A stretch of DNA of 64,000 bases from Pseudonocardia broussonetiae (GTDB lineage: Bacteria; Actinomycetota; Actinomycetes; Mycobacteriales; Pseudonocardiaceae): assembly GCF_013155125.1 (NCBI RefSeq), contig NZ_CP053564.1:6641501-6705500 (forward strand). The letters run 5' to 3'. This document shows positions 34,194 to 42,714 of the stretch, piece by piece (position 1 is the first letter of the stretch; every line of letters starts with the position of its first letter). The notes beneath the pieces are model-generated. The model saw only the letters and a program-made list of their open reading frames with translations, did not search any database and had not been told where the DNA came from. Position numbers and translations under genes: made by a program.

Positions 34194-37036
34194 GATCCCT
34201 CCGGGAGGAGCAGAAGCAGGACCCGCACCATCGGTTCGGCCCGGGCGTTCAGGGACACCACGAGCTCGGCCGAGGCGTCGCCGTGGCGGTCGATCCGCCG
34301 GCGCAGAGCCGTGGCCCGCTGGGCGCTCATCCCGTCGGCCCGGGCCTGCGACGCGCGGCGCCACGCGTCGATCCGCTGTGCGGCGGCCTGCAACGGCTCC
34401 CCCATCGTCGATGCGCGCTCGGTGGCGAGCGAGGACATGTACTGGCGCATCTGCGTCACCGCGGCGGGCACCAGCGGCCGGTGGACCTCGAGGTCGAGGG
34501 AGGCGTTGGCGTTCACCGCGCCCGTGCGGAACCCGGCGCGCGCCAGCACGTCGACGGCGTCCGGGTGCACCATCGGCGCCACTCCCGGCGCGAAGAACTC
34601 CATGCCGACCAGGGCGCGCAGCACAACCTGCCCCCGGCCGTTGGTCAACGTGCCGAGCACCAGCGCGGTCGGGGCGTCGACGGCGGCGGTGGCCACCGGC
34701 ACCTGGTTGCGGCCGAGCCGGCTCAGCGCGCGGTCGACCGCCCAGTCGAGCACGGGATGCAGCGGGGACAGGAAGTGCGCGAGCGGCCACTGCGTGGTCT
34801 GGTCACCCGCGGCCGTGCCCTGCGTCGCGCGGCGCAGCGACTCGGTGCCGGCCTCCGGGGTGACGGCCAGCAGCAGCTTCTCGCGGACCTGGCGCTGGGT
34901 GAGGTAGCTCTGCGGCAGCACCTTCAGCCGGGCCATCAGGTCGGGCGGCGGCACGAGCTCCACCAGCTGCTCTGCCGGGTGCTCGGTCCACCCCACTCCC
35001 CCGCTGCGGACGCTCGCGGCCGGGTCGGGGCACGCCTCGTGCAGGGCCTCGCGCAGGAAGTCGACCTGGCGGTCGAACAGCCCGAGCTGCGCCGCCTCCG
35101 CAGGCGCGTCCACCACGTCCTCGCCCAGGGCGTCGAAGAAGGCGTCGAAGCTCCCGGCGACGTCGCCGTCGGGCGCGGGATCCGGAGCGACCTCGTCGAT
35201 CGGGCGGCCCTCGGCCAGTGCCCGGCGCACGGCCTCCTCCTCGGCGCCCACGTCGTGCAGACGCATCAGCGATGCGGCGTCGCCGAGCGCGGTGTGCGCG
35301 GTGTGCTCCTTGGCCAGGAGGCGGGCGAGCACGCGGACGTCTCCGGAGAACCGCTCGTCGGACGTCGTCAGAGCGAGCGCGGTGATCTGCGGCTCCTCCA
35401 GCTGCCCGTAGCGGTCGATGCGGCCGTTGCGCTGCTCGATCCGGATCAGGCTCCACGGGATGTCGACGTGCACGAGCCGGCTGCACTGCTTGTGCAGGTT
35501 GACGCCCTCGCTGGCGACGTCACCGGTGATCAGGACCCGCACCGGGGTGGCCGAGCGCTGGAAGGCGTCGACGACCGCGTGCTGCTCCTTGTCGATCAGA
35601 CCGCCGTGCAGCACCGCGAACGCGTCGTCCGGCATCCGCAGCCGGGAGGGCAGCTCCCGGCGCAGCCACTTCAGGGTCGCGACGCGCTCGCTGAACAGCA
35701 CCACCCGCGTCTCCTTCCCGCGCCCGACGCCGATCGCGCCGAGGTGCTCCACCAGCGCGTCGAGCTTCGCGCAGCCACCGCCGAGCGCACCCTCGACCAG
35801 CTCGGCCAGCCGGGTCAGCGCCGTGCCCTCGGGGGTGTGGAGCTCACCGCTCGACGCCAGCGTCTTGGTCCGGTTCGCCACCGTCTCGGCCAGCGCCTCG
35901 GGCGAGGACAGGAATGCCTTCGCCAGCGTCCAGGGGAACAGCCTGCGGCCGGCGCCGGCCACCGGCGACTCACCTTCGGGATGCAGCCACACCTGCGACA
36001 GCTCGGTCGCCACCGCGTCCTCCGCCGGGCTCGCCGGCACAGCCAGCACCTGCGGTTCGGGGCGCTTCGCCCACTTGTGGCCGACCTCGCGGTCGACGTC
36101 CGGGGAGTGCCGGTGCCGGCGGATGAACAAGTGGGCGATGTCGCGCATCTCGTAGTGCTCGGGGTCGACGATCGCAGTGGGGTCGAGCAGGCCGATCAAC
36201 TCGGCAAACGACTCCGCCTTCCCGTTGTGCGGGGTGGCCGAGGCCAGGATGAGCGCCTCGGTCCTCTGCGCCAGGATCCGGGCCAGCTTGTTGTTCTGCG
36301 TGCCGGGGTTGGTGAGGTTGTGCGACTCGTCGATCACGACGGCGTCCCATAGGTGCTTCTCCAGGTGCGAGCGGTAGCGCGCCGACTTGAGCGTGTCGAT
36401 CGAGACGATCACCTTCGGGAAGTAGGTGAACGGGTTGCGGCTCGCCGGGAGCCGGCGCCGGACCTGGGCGATCCCGTCGGAGTCGAGGCGCACGAGTGGG
36501 ATCCCGAAGCGCGTCCACAGCTCGTACTGCATCTGCTCCAGCACGTGCCGCGGCGTGACCACGAGGACCCGCTCCGCGCGGCCGCGGCGGGCCAGCTCGG
36601 CGAGGATCATCCCGATCTCCAGGGTCTTCCCCAGCCCCACCGCGTCGGCGATCAACAGCCGCGGCCGCAATCTAGCCGGATCGAGCGCCTCGGCGACGGC
36701 CTGACGCTGGAAGTCCAGGGGGTCGAGCAGCATGTCGCGGCTCACCGTCAGCCCCGGCTCGTGCAGCGGCACCGGAGTCTTGCGCAGCACCGCCTCCACC
36801 CACAACCGGCTGCGCCGGAACTGCGGGGAGTCGTCGCGCACCAGCTCGGCGTCGGCCGGGTCGAGGGGTGCGATGTCGTCGAGCGCGCTGTAAAAGGTGG
36901 CCGACACTCCGCGCACCAGCTCTGAGCTGCCCAGGCAGCGGACTCGCCAGCCGCCGCCGACCCGGTCGCAGGCCGAGACGATCCACTCCTCGTCGCGGAC
37001 GACCACTACGCCGCCCGCCGCGAACGCCCCCTGCAC
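34190..37036 (-). CDS. SNF2-family helicase (DISARM DrmD-like)
   Basis: 948 residues from GTG 37034-37036, chosen because the conserved region begins right after it (FAAGGVVVVRDEEWIVSACD) and it has a G-rich ribosome site. An ATG at 37115-37117 would add 27 residues of unusual Cys/Pro-rich sequence. Motifs: LLIADAVGLGKTLEIGMIL (~135), AVVIDESHNLTNPG (~235), LILASATPHNGKAESFAEL, and LITGDVASEGVNLHKQCSRL with IRIEQRNGRIDRYGQ (~535). The C-terminal ~400 residues are helical with no known domain. The DESH box and size are those of DrmD, which precedes the methylase in class 1 DISARM exactly as here. It is the first gene of the operon; the next gene overlaps its stop. Confidence 0.85.
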   Translation of the reverse strand: MQGAFAAGGVVVVRDEEWIVSACDRVGGGWRVRCLGSSELVRGVSATFYSALDDIAPLDPADAELVRDDSPQFRRSRLWVEAVLRKTPVPLHEPGLTVSRDMLLDPLDFQRQAVAEALDPARLRPRLLIADAVGLGKTLEIGMILAELARRGRAERVLVVTPRHVLEQMQYELWTRFGIPLVRLDSDGIAQVRRRLPASRNPFTYFPKVIVSIDTLKSARYRSHLEKHLWDAVVIDESHNLTNPGTQNNKLARILAQRTEALILASATPHNGKAESFAELIGLLDPTAIVDPEHYEMRDIAHLFIRRHRHSPDVDREVGHKWAKRPEPQVLAVPASPAEDAVATELSQVWLHPEGESPVAGAGRRLFPWTLAKAFLSSPEALAETVANRTKTLASSGELHTPEGTALTRLAELVEGALGGGCAKLDALVEHLGAIGVGRGKETRVVLFSERVATLKWLRRELPSRLRMPDDAFAVLHGGLIDKEQHAVVDAFQRSATPVRVLITGDVASEGVNLHKQCSRLVHVDIPWSLIRIEQRNGRIDRYGQLEEPQITALALTTSDERFSGDVRVLARLLAKEHTAHTALGDAASLMRLHDVGAEEEAVRRALAEGRPIDEVAPDPAPDGDVAGSFDAFFDALGEDVVDAPAEAAQLGLFDRQVDFLREALHEACPDPAASVRSGGVGWTEHPAEQLVELVPPPDLMARLKVLPQSYLTQRQVREKLLLAVTPEAGTESLRRATQGTAAGDQTTQWPLAHFLSPLHPVLDWAVDRALSRLGRNQVPVATAAVDAPTALVLGTLTNGRGQVVLRALVGMEFFAPGVAPMVHPDAVDVLARAGFRTGAVNANASLDLEVHRPLVPAAVTQMRQYMSSLATERASTMGEPLQAAAQRIDAWRRASQARADGMSAQRATALRRRIDRHGDASAELVVSLNARAEPMVRVLLLLLPEGS

Positions 37037-37334
37037 CCGGTCCCCCGTCGTCGCTGAGCACCGCACGTTAGTGGGCGGGTACGGGGCGAGCACACAGGGA
37101 GGGCAGCTCACCGGCATCCCGTTGTCGATCCGCGTGAACAGAGAGCGGATGTCCTCCCGACGGCGCCCACAGCCGTCCCACCAGCACCGCCTGCCCTGGC
37201 TCCAGCGCCACATCCGGCAACCGCGTCGTACTCGGCGCGATCGGTTTCGGTAGCACGAACCCTGCCGGCGACGCCGAAACGTGACCCGCTCCCCGGCGGA
37301 GTGATAACGTCGTTACCCGGCGTGAGGAGCTCGG
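37037..37334. other. Upstream region of the defence operon, divergent to an AhpD-like gene
   Basis: About 300 bases that must hold the operon promoter. On the minus strand, TAACGT at 37070-37065 could be a -10 box, about 29 bases before GTG 37036, but no good -35 is visible. A short minus-strand frame (37256-37068) with LPDVALEPGQAVLVGRLW looks like a piece of a real protein I cannot name, possibly a decayed gene. On the other side, TAACG-T-CGTTA (37305-37315) is a small inverted repeat 19 bases before the AhpD-like ATG. Confidence 0.35.
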
Positions 37335-37937
37335 ATGTCAGCGAACGACCTCGTGACCGGTGCGCTCCAGGGGCTGTGCCGGTGGATGTGGGACTGCTCC
37401 CCGCGCATGATCCCGACGATCGTGCGGGAGCGGGGGGCAGCGGGGGCGCTGCGGTGGTTCGCGGCGAACATGCCCCGCTACCTGGTGACCCTGCGGGTGC
37501 TCGGGCCGGTGCGCACGCACCTGGCGTGCGTCGCGTACTCGCTGCTCAACGGCTGCACCTACTGCGCCTACGCGCACGCCCACGCGCTGGAGTTGATCTA
37601 CTTCCGCGACCGCGACCGCCTCTTCCCCGCCGACGCCGCCACCCTCGCGACCTGGCAGGACCTCCCGCCGCGGCGCTTGGCCGAGCGGCTGCGCTCGGTC
37701 CTGGAGGACGCCGGGATGCACGGCGAGGCGCTGTGGGTCGACCGGATCATCGACCTCGCCGTCGGCGGGCAGCAGCCCGTCGACCGCGACGAGGTGCGGC
37801 TGGCGCACCTCGTCGGCATGGTCCGGGTGATGAACGCGGCCGCGATGGGCTGCGAGATCGTGCCCGGCGAGGCGATGGACTCCGTCAACCGCGACGTCGA
37901 GGTGAAGGCCGGGCACGCGGCCGCCCTGGTGGGCTAG
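37335..37937 (+). CDS. AhpD-like carboxymuconolactone decarboxylase family protein
   Basis: 200 residues. LLNGCTYCAYAHAHALEL near residue 73 carries the C-x2-C-x3-H motif of AhpD and related peroxidase-type proteins, where the two cysteines cycle through a disulfide. The rest is helical, as in the family. It may reduce peroxides or act as a redox partner; the true substrate is unknown. A paralogue with the same framework lies at 51197-51805. It reads away from the defence operon and its stop overlaps the stop of the convergent DUF899 gene. Confidence 0.8.
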   Translation: MSANDLVTGALQGLCRWMWDCSPRMIPTIVRERGAAGALRWFAANMPRYLVTLRVLGPVRTHLACVAYSLLNGCTYCAYAHAHALELIYFRDRDRLFPADAATLATWQDLPPRRLAERLRSVLEDAGMHGEALWVDRIIDLAVGGQQPVDRDEVRLAHLVGMVRVMNAAAMGCEIVPGEAMDSVNRDVEVKAGHAAALVG

Positions 37938-38605
37938 TAGGCGTCGTGCCAGTTCCACCACGCGTACGGCGGGGACTGGGGGTAGCCCTCGGGCGAGTCC
38001 TCCCACGACTCCTGCCGGCCCAGGGCGGTGATGTCGAGGTAGCTCCACGTCCCGCCCATCGCCTCGTCACCGCGGTTGTCGACGAAGTACGTCCGGTAGA
38101 CGCGGTCGCCGTCGCGCAGGAAGGCGTTGGTGCCGTGCCACTGGTCGACGCCGAAGTCGGCGTCGAACCCGTCGGTCATCGTGAACCAGGGCATCGTCCA
38201 ACCCATCCGCTCCTTCACCCGGGCGATGTCGGGCTGCGGGGCGCGGGAGGCGAAGACCAGGGTCGTGTCGCGGGCGTGCAGGTGGGCGACGTGCGCGACC
38301 TGGTCGGCCACCAGCGAGCAGCCGCGGCAGGCGTGGTCGGGCCAGCCGTGCACCCCGGGCTCGAGGAACGCGCGGTAGACGATCAGCTGGCGTCGGCCGT
38401 CGAACAGGTCGGGCAGGCTCACCCGTCCGTCGGGGCCGTCGAACGCGTACTCCCGCTCGACGGGCGTCCACGGCATCCGGCGCCGCCGCGCCGCCATGGC
38501 GTCGCGGGCGCGGGTGAGCTCCTTCTCCTGCACGAGCAGCGCGCGCCTCGCGGCGTCCCACTCGGCGGCGTCGACGACCGGGTGGGCGGGCAGGGTGTCA
38601 GTCAC
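37934..38605 (-). CDS. DUF899 thioredoxin-like family protein
   Basis: 223 residues from GTG 38603-38605, overlapping the ArsR stop by 8 bases, with a GGAGG ribosome site. RQLIVYRAFLEPGV, then ACRGCSLVADQVAHVAHL, then FASRAPQPDIARVKERMGW and a tail with NWHDAY match DUF899, a family with a thioredoxin-like fold whose C-x2-C is seen here as CRGC. The catalytic role is unproven. It is the third gene of the SRPBCC-ArsR-DUF899 operon, a common actinobacterial grouping. Confidence 0.85.
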   Translation of the reverse strand: MTDTLPAHPVVDAAEWDAARRALLVQEKELTRARDAMAARRRRMPWTPVEREYAFDGPDGRVSLPDLFDGRRQLIVYRAFLEPGVHGWPDHACRGCSLVADQVAHVAHLHARDTTLVFASRAPQPDIARVKERMGWTMPWFTMTDGFDADFGVDQWHGTNAFLRDGDRVYRTYFVDNRGDEAMGGTWSYLDITALGRQESWEDSPEGYPQSPPYAWWNWHDAY

Positions 38606-38957
38606 GGGGTCCTCCGAGGTGGTGGGTGAGTCGGTCGAGCGGGCCGTCCCAGTCGCGGGCCAGCGCGGCGAGGAACTGCTGCGCCACCTGCATCGGGGCC
38701 GAGCGGAGCCGGTAGCGCACGCGGCGCCGCTCCCCCGGCTCGGCGGTGACGAGCCCCGCGTCCGCGAGCAGGGCCAGGTGCTTGGCGATCGCCTGCCGGG
38801 TGATGGGCAGGCGGCCGGCCAGGTCGGTGGCCGTGGCCGGGCCGCCGGAGGCGAGCGCCGCCAGCACGGCGCGGCGGGTGGGGTCGGCGAGGGCGACGAA
38901 CACCTGCTCGGCGACGGCCTCGACGTCCCCGTCCCCCGCCGCGGGGTCAGGCGGCAC
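38598..38957 (-). CDS. ArsR-family transcriptional regulator
   Basis: 119 residues from a GTG at 38955-38957 that overlaps the SRPBCC stop by 11 bases. FVALADPTRRAVLAALASG, TATDLAGRLPITRQAIAKHL and a basic wing GERRRVRYRL are the ArsR winged helix, again of the SRPBCC-associated type without metal cysteines. It differs clearly from the ArsR at 640-981. It probably represses its own operon; a possible site lies at 39396-39411. Confidence 0.87.
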   Translation of the reverse strand: MPPDPAAGDGDVEAVAEQVFVALADPTRRAVLAALASGGPATATDLAGRLPITRQAIAKHLALLADAGLVTAEPGERRRVRYRLRSAPMQVAQQFLAALARDWDGPLDRLTHHLGGPRD

Positions 38958-39378
38958 CGAGGTGGGCGACCAGCTCGCCCAGCTCGCTCGCCCAGCCCTC
39001 GGTGTTGCCGCCGAAGGCCTTCGCGTGCGCGTCGTCGGGCAGCTGCCCGAACCCGGACTCGACCACCGTCAGCCGCGTGCCCGGCCCGGTCTCCTCCAGC
39101 GTGAACTCGACGTAGGTGCGGCGCGGGTCGTCCTCGGGCAGGCCGTTGATGTGCCAGGTGAAGGCGAACACCGACGGCTCCTCGACGCGCTCGACCCGCA
39201 TCCGCGCGACGTCGCCGCTGCTCCAGGACATCTCCGCCGCGCCGCCCGGGCGCAGGTCGATCGTGGCCGTCTCGCCGAACCACGCGGCCAGGCCGTCGGC
39301 GGTGGTGAGCGCGGCCCACACGTCGGCGGGCGGGCGGGCGATCTCGACGGTCCGCTCGATCCGGTCGGGGAACCCCAT
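38947..39378 (-). CDS. SRPBCC (AHSA1-type) domain protein
   Basis: 143 residues from the ATG at 39376-39378, preceded by a perfect AAGGAGG ribosome site. The sequence begins IERTVEIARPPADVWAALTT and continues with AAWFGETATIDLRPGG and FTLEETGPGTRLTVVESGF, the usual AHSA1-like SRPBCC features. It is the first gene of a three-gene operon with ArsR and DUF899. Ligand unknown. Confidence 0.87.
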   Translation of the reverse strand: MGFPDRIERTVEIARPPADVWAALTTADGLAAWFGETATIDLRPGGAAEMSWSSGDVARMRVERVEEPSVFAFTWHINGLPEDDPRRTYVEFTLEETGPGTRLTVVESGFGQLPDDAHAKAFGGNTEGWASELGELVAHLGAA

Positions 39379-39395
39379 GTCTGCCTCCTTGAGTA

Positions 39396-39411
39396 GCAAC
39401 TGAACGATTGC
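39396..39411. promoter_or_regulatory. Possible ArsR operator upstream of the SRPBCC operon
   Basis: GCAACTGAACGATTGC is an imperfect inverted repeat (four of five outer bases match) between the ribosome site and the region where the promoter must lie. It resembles the location, but not the sequence, of the ArsR operator at 992-1009. Binding is inferred only. Confidence 0.3.
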
Positions 39412-39460
39412 GACACTATGGCAACCGACGAGTTGCGTCAAGGCGTGCGAGGATCCGACC

Positions 39461-41314
39461 GTGACGCACCCCCTGGACCCGCTGTCCGCCGACGAGTTCC
39501 GCCAGGTCGCCGCGCTGCTGCGCCGGGAGAAGGGCGTCGAGCGCCCGGGCTGGCGCATCGCGGGCATCGAGCTGCGCGAGCCGGTGAAGGGGGCCGCGCC
39601 GGGCCACCGCGAGGCCCGCGCCGTCGTCTGGGACACCGCCGGGGGCACCGCGCACGTCGCCCTGCTCGACCTCACCACCGACGCCCTCACGGACTGGGAG
39701 GCCCGTCCGGGGCAGCAACCGAACGCCACCGTCGACGAGTGGCACGAGTGCGACGAGGCCATGCGCGCGCACCCCGACGTCGTCGCGGCACTGGCCGAGC
39801 GCGGCATCACCGACCCGTCGCTGACGCTCATCGACGTCTGGACCTACGGCGGCCACCGCATCCCCGACGCGCACCGCGGCCGGCGCCTCGGCTGGTGCGA
39901 CGTGTGGCTGCGCGCGGCGCCGGGCGCGAACCCGTACGCCCACCCCGTGGCCGGGCTGAAGCTCGTCGTCGACCTCAACACGATGGAGCTGCTGGAGGTC
40001 CAGGACACCGCGCGGCCCGGGTTCCCCGAGGTCCAGGGCGAGTACGACCCCGCGCACGTCCCCGGCTACGCGGCCCGCACCGACCGGAGGCCGCTGGAGA
40101 TCACCCAGCCCGAGGGCGTCTCGTTCACCCTCGACGGCCATGCGCTGAGCTGGCAGAGCTGGCGGCTGCGGATCGGGTTCACGCACCGCGAGGGCCTGGT
40201 GCTGCACGAGGTCGGCTGGCAGGACGGCGACGAGCTCCGGCCGATCGCGCACCGCCTGTCGTTCGCCGAGATGGTCGTCCCCTACCGCGACCCCACCCCG
40301 CAGCACGCCGACCGCACCGCCTTCGACATCGGCGAGTGGGGCCTGGGCTTCATGACGACGTCGCTGGAGCTGGGCTGCGACTGCCTCGGCGAGATCCGCT
40401 ACCTCGACGCCGTCCTGCACGACACCGCGGGCGAGCCGGTGGAGATCCCGCACGCGATCTGCCTGCACGAGGAGGACAACGGGATCCTCTGGAAGCACGT
40501 CGACGGGCAGGCGGGCGCGCAGGTCCGGCGGATGCGCCGCATGGTCGTCTCGACGCACGTGACCGTCGCCAACTACGAGTACCTCGTCTACTGGCGCCTC
40601 TACGAGGACGGCTCGATCGAGTGCGAGGTGCGCGCCACCGGGATCATGGTGACGACGCCGTTCACCGGCGAGGCGCCGCCGTACGGGGTGGTCGTCGACC
40701 GCGACACCTACGCCCCGATCCACCAGCACTTCATCGTCGCGCGTCTGGACATGGACGTCGACGGGCCGACGAACACGGTGGTGCAGACGCAGACCGAGGC
40801 GCCGCCGATGGGCCCCGACAACCCCGACGGGCTGGCGCTCGTGCAGCGCTCCACGCCGGTCACCGTCGAGGGCGGCCTCGACGTCGACTGGGCGAGCCAG
40901 CGCGCCTGGAAGATCACGAACCCGCGGCGGCGCAACGCCCACGGCGCCCCGACGGCCTACAAGCTGGTGCCGGGCGCGGCGATCCCGCCGATGCTCGACC
41001 CGGCCGCCCCGCTGCTGCGCCGCGCCGGGGTGCTCGCGCACCAGCTGTGGGTCACCCCGTACGCGCCCGACGAGCGGTGGCCGAGCGGGGAGTTCGTCAA
41101 CCAGTCCGAGGTCGACGAGGGGCTGCCGGTCTGGACGGCCGCCGGGCGTCCGGTGACCGAGGCCGACGTCGTGCTCTGGTACGTCTTCGGCATCCACCAC
41201 GTGCCGCGCGTCGAGGACTGGCCGGTGATGCCCGCCGACACCGTGAGCTTCTGGCTCAAGCCGACCGGCTTCTTCGACGCCAACCCCGCGCTGGACGTGG
41301 CGCCGTCGCACTGA
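39461..41314 (+). CDS. Copper amine oxidase (primary-amine oxidase)
   Basis: 617 residues from a GTG start. The enzyme oxidises primary amines to aldehydes with release of ammonia and hydrogen peroxide. Catalytic features are present: the base Asp in AFDIGEWGLG (~288), the tyrosine converted to topaquinone in TVANYEYLVY (~371), the copper ligands HQH in PIHQHFIVARLD (~421) and a third His in FGIHHVPRVEDW (~578). The length is normal for the bacterial enzyme, and no signal peptide is visible, so it acts in the cytoplasm. The dehydrogenase at 49700 and the permease at 44821 could work in the same amine pathway, though they are not in one operon. Confidence 0.92.
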   Translation: MTHPLDPLSADEFRQVAALLRREKGVERPGWRIAGIELREPVKGAAPGHREARAVVWDTAGGTAHVALLDLTTDALTDWEARPGQQPNATVDEWHECDEAMRAHPDVVAALAERGITDPSLTLIDVWTYGGHRIPDAHRGRRLGWCDVWLRAAPGANPYAHPVAGLKLVVDLNTMELLEVQDTARPGFPEVQGEYDPAHVPGYAARTDRRPLEITQPEGVSFTLDGHALSWQSWRLRIGFTHREGLVLHEVGWQDGDELRPIAHRLSFAEMVVPYRDPTPQHADRTAFDIGEWGLGFMTTSLELGCDCLGEIRYLDAVLHDTAGEPVEIPHAICLHEEDNGILWKHVDGQAGAQVRRMRRMVVSTHVTVANYEYLVYWRLYEDGSIECEVRATGIMVTTPFTGEAPPYGVVVDRDTYAPIHQHFIVARLDMDVDGPTNTVVQTQTEAPPMGPDNPDGLALVQRSTPVTVEGGLDVDWASQRAWKITNPRRRNAHGAPTAYKLVPGAAIPPMLDPAAPLLRRAGVLAHQLWVTPYAPDERWPSGEFVNQSEVDEGLPVWTAAGRPVTEADVVLWYVFGIHHVPRVEDWPVMPADTVSFWLKPTGFFDANPALDVAPSH

Positions 41315-41335
41315 CCCCGGCGCGGTCGACCCTGC

Positions 41336-41941
41336 TCAGCGGGTCATGTCCCCGGTCGCGGGCACGCCGCCGGTGATCCCGTAGTGCAGGTGCACGACGC
41401 CCTTCCCGGTCGTCGCCGGCGGCGCGAGGAGCGTGGTGCCCGCGGGCACCACGCCGCCGTCGAACACCTTCTTGCCGACGCCGAGCAGGACGGGGTGCAG
41501 CCACAGGTCGAGGCGGTCGGCCAGACCCTCGCGCAGCAGCGTCTGCACCAGGTCGAGGCTGCCGACGACCTTCACGTGCTCGTGGCGGTCGCGCACCTCG
41601 CGCACCGCGGCGGGCAGGTCCGGGCCGAGCTGCGTCGAGCCGGCCCACGACAGGTCGGGCGTTCCGCGGGAGGCCACGTACTTCGGGACGGCGTTGAACA
41701 GGTCCCCGAAGGCGTCGTCCTGGTGGGGCCAGTGCGCCGCGAAGATGTCGTAGGTCCGCCGACCGAGCAGGAGGGCGTCGGTGCCCTCGTAGGAGGCGGC
41801 GATCTGCGCCCCGGCCTCGTCGTCGATCAGCGGGGCCTGCCAGCCGCCGAACGGGAAGCCGTCGGGGTCCTCCTCCGGCCCGCCGGGCGCCTGCCCGACG
41901 AGGTCGAGGGTGGCGAACAGCGCGAGGTGGATGAGGCCCAT
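41336..41941 (-). CDS. Dihydrofolate reductase-like (RibD C-terminal) family protein
   Basis: 201 residues from the ATG at 39 bases into the open frame (41939-41941). IHLALFATLDLVGQAPGG, then LLLGRRTYDIFAAHWP, HVKVVGSLDLVQTLLREGL and LWLHPVLLGVGKKVFDGG are the RibD-C/DHFR fold of actinobacterial YyaP-type proteins. These bind NADPH, and their substrate is usually unknown. It is convergent with the amine oxidase gene. Confidence 0.85.
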   Translation of the reverse strand: MGLIHLALFATLDLVGQAPGGPEEDPDGFPFGGWQAPLIDDEAGAQIAASYEGTDALLLGRRTYDIFAAHWPHQDDAFGDLFNAVPKYVASRGTPDLSWAGSTQLGPDLPAAVREVRDRHEHVKVVGSLDLVQTLLREGLADRLDLWLHPVLLGVGKKVFDGGVVPAGTTLLAPPATTGKGVVHLHYGITGGVPATGDMTR

Positions 41942-42008
41942 TGCCGGCTCCCGGTGGGTCGTCGGTGTCGTTTCCAGGGGGACGCCGGGCACCGGGCGGA
42001 CTCATCGG

Positions 42009-42662
42009 TCAGTCGGTGTACTCCTCGCGCCAGCCGCGCAGCCGGTCCTCGGGGCGGCGGGTGCGGCGCACCGCGTCGAGCGCCGAGCGCTGCGCCGGGG
42101 TGGCCGTGCGCCGGGCGTCGGCGCGCTCGGCCTCGGCCATCTCCACGGCCGCGCGGGAGGTGGCGACGTCCTCGATCCGCACCGGCTCGGGCACGCCGTC
42201 GGCGTCGGTCGTCCGGCTGCCGTCGGCGTAGGGGTTGTCCTCGGGCAGCCGGCCGGTGAACCGGCCGTACGAGCCGAGGATCAGCAGCAGGCCCCCGGAG
42301 ACCAGGCTGAACACGACGTTCGACATCCGGAACGCCAGCAGGTTGAGCGGGCCGTCGAGCACGAGCACGTTGGCGACGCCGGAGAGCAGGAACGCGGCGC
42401 CGACGACGGTGAGGATCGTCGACGCCGTGCGCCCGCCGCGGATCCCACCGGCGACGAGCACCGCACCGACCACGAGCGACACCCACGACAGCAGGCCGTT
42501 CGACGAGAGCCCCAGCACCGGCTGCCCGGCGGTGGAGAACAGCGGCAGGCCGTCCGCGAGACCGAGGCCCCCGAACACCCAGAGACCGAGGCCGAACACG
42601 ACGGCGCCGATGCGGTGCACCGCGTCCAGGCGTCGGGTCGAATCGCGCCAGAGGTTGTTCAT
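42009..42662 (-). CDS. DUF4383 membrane protein
   Basis: 217 residues. Four hydrophobic helices are visible: IGAVVFGLGLWVFGGLGLAD, LSWVSLVVGAVLVAGGI, TILTVVGAAFLLSGVANVLV and SNVVFSLVSGGLLLILGSYG. A charged C-terminal tail of about 75 residues follows, probably cytoplasmic. The pattern fits DUF4383, small four-helix actinobacterial membrane proteins of unknown function. Start chosen at the ATG 42660-42662. Confidence 0.7.
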   Translation of the reverse strand: MNNLWRDSTRRLDAVHRIGAVVFGLGLWVFGGLGLADGLPLFSTAGQPVLGLSSNGLLSWVSLVVGAVLVAGGIRGGRTASTILTVVGAAFLLSGVANVLVLDGPLNLLAFRMSNVVFSLVSGGLLLILGSYGRFTGRLPEDNPYADGSRTTDADGVPEPVRIEDVATSRAAVEMAEAERADARRTATPAQRSALDAVRRTRRPEDRLRGWREEYTD

Positions 42663-42714
42663 GTCCTCAGGGTGCGACCGGACGGGGCCGAGCGCCACTC
42701 GACCCCGCCCCGGC

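Noticed and set aside
7296..37036. Naming the operon a BREX/Pgl system
   Set aside because: No PglZ-type alkaline phosphatase and no BrxC/PglY-type protein are seen; the kinase and methylase alone are not enough.
39412..39430. TTGCCA as a -35 box for the SRPBCC operon
   Set aside because: No -10 box at a proper distance could be found.
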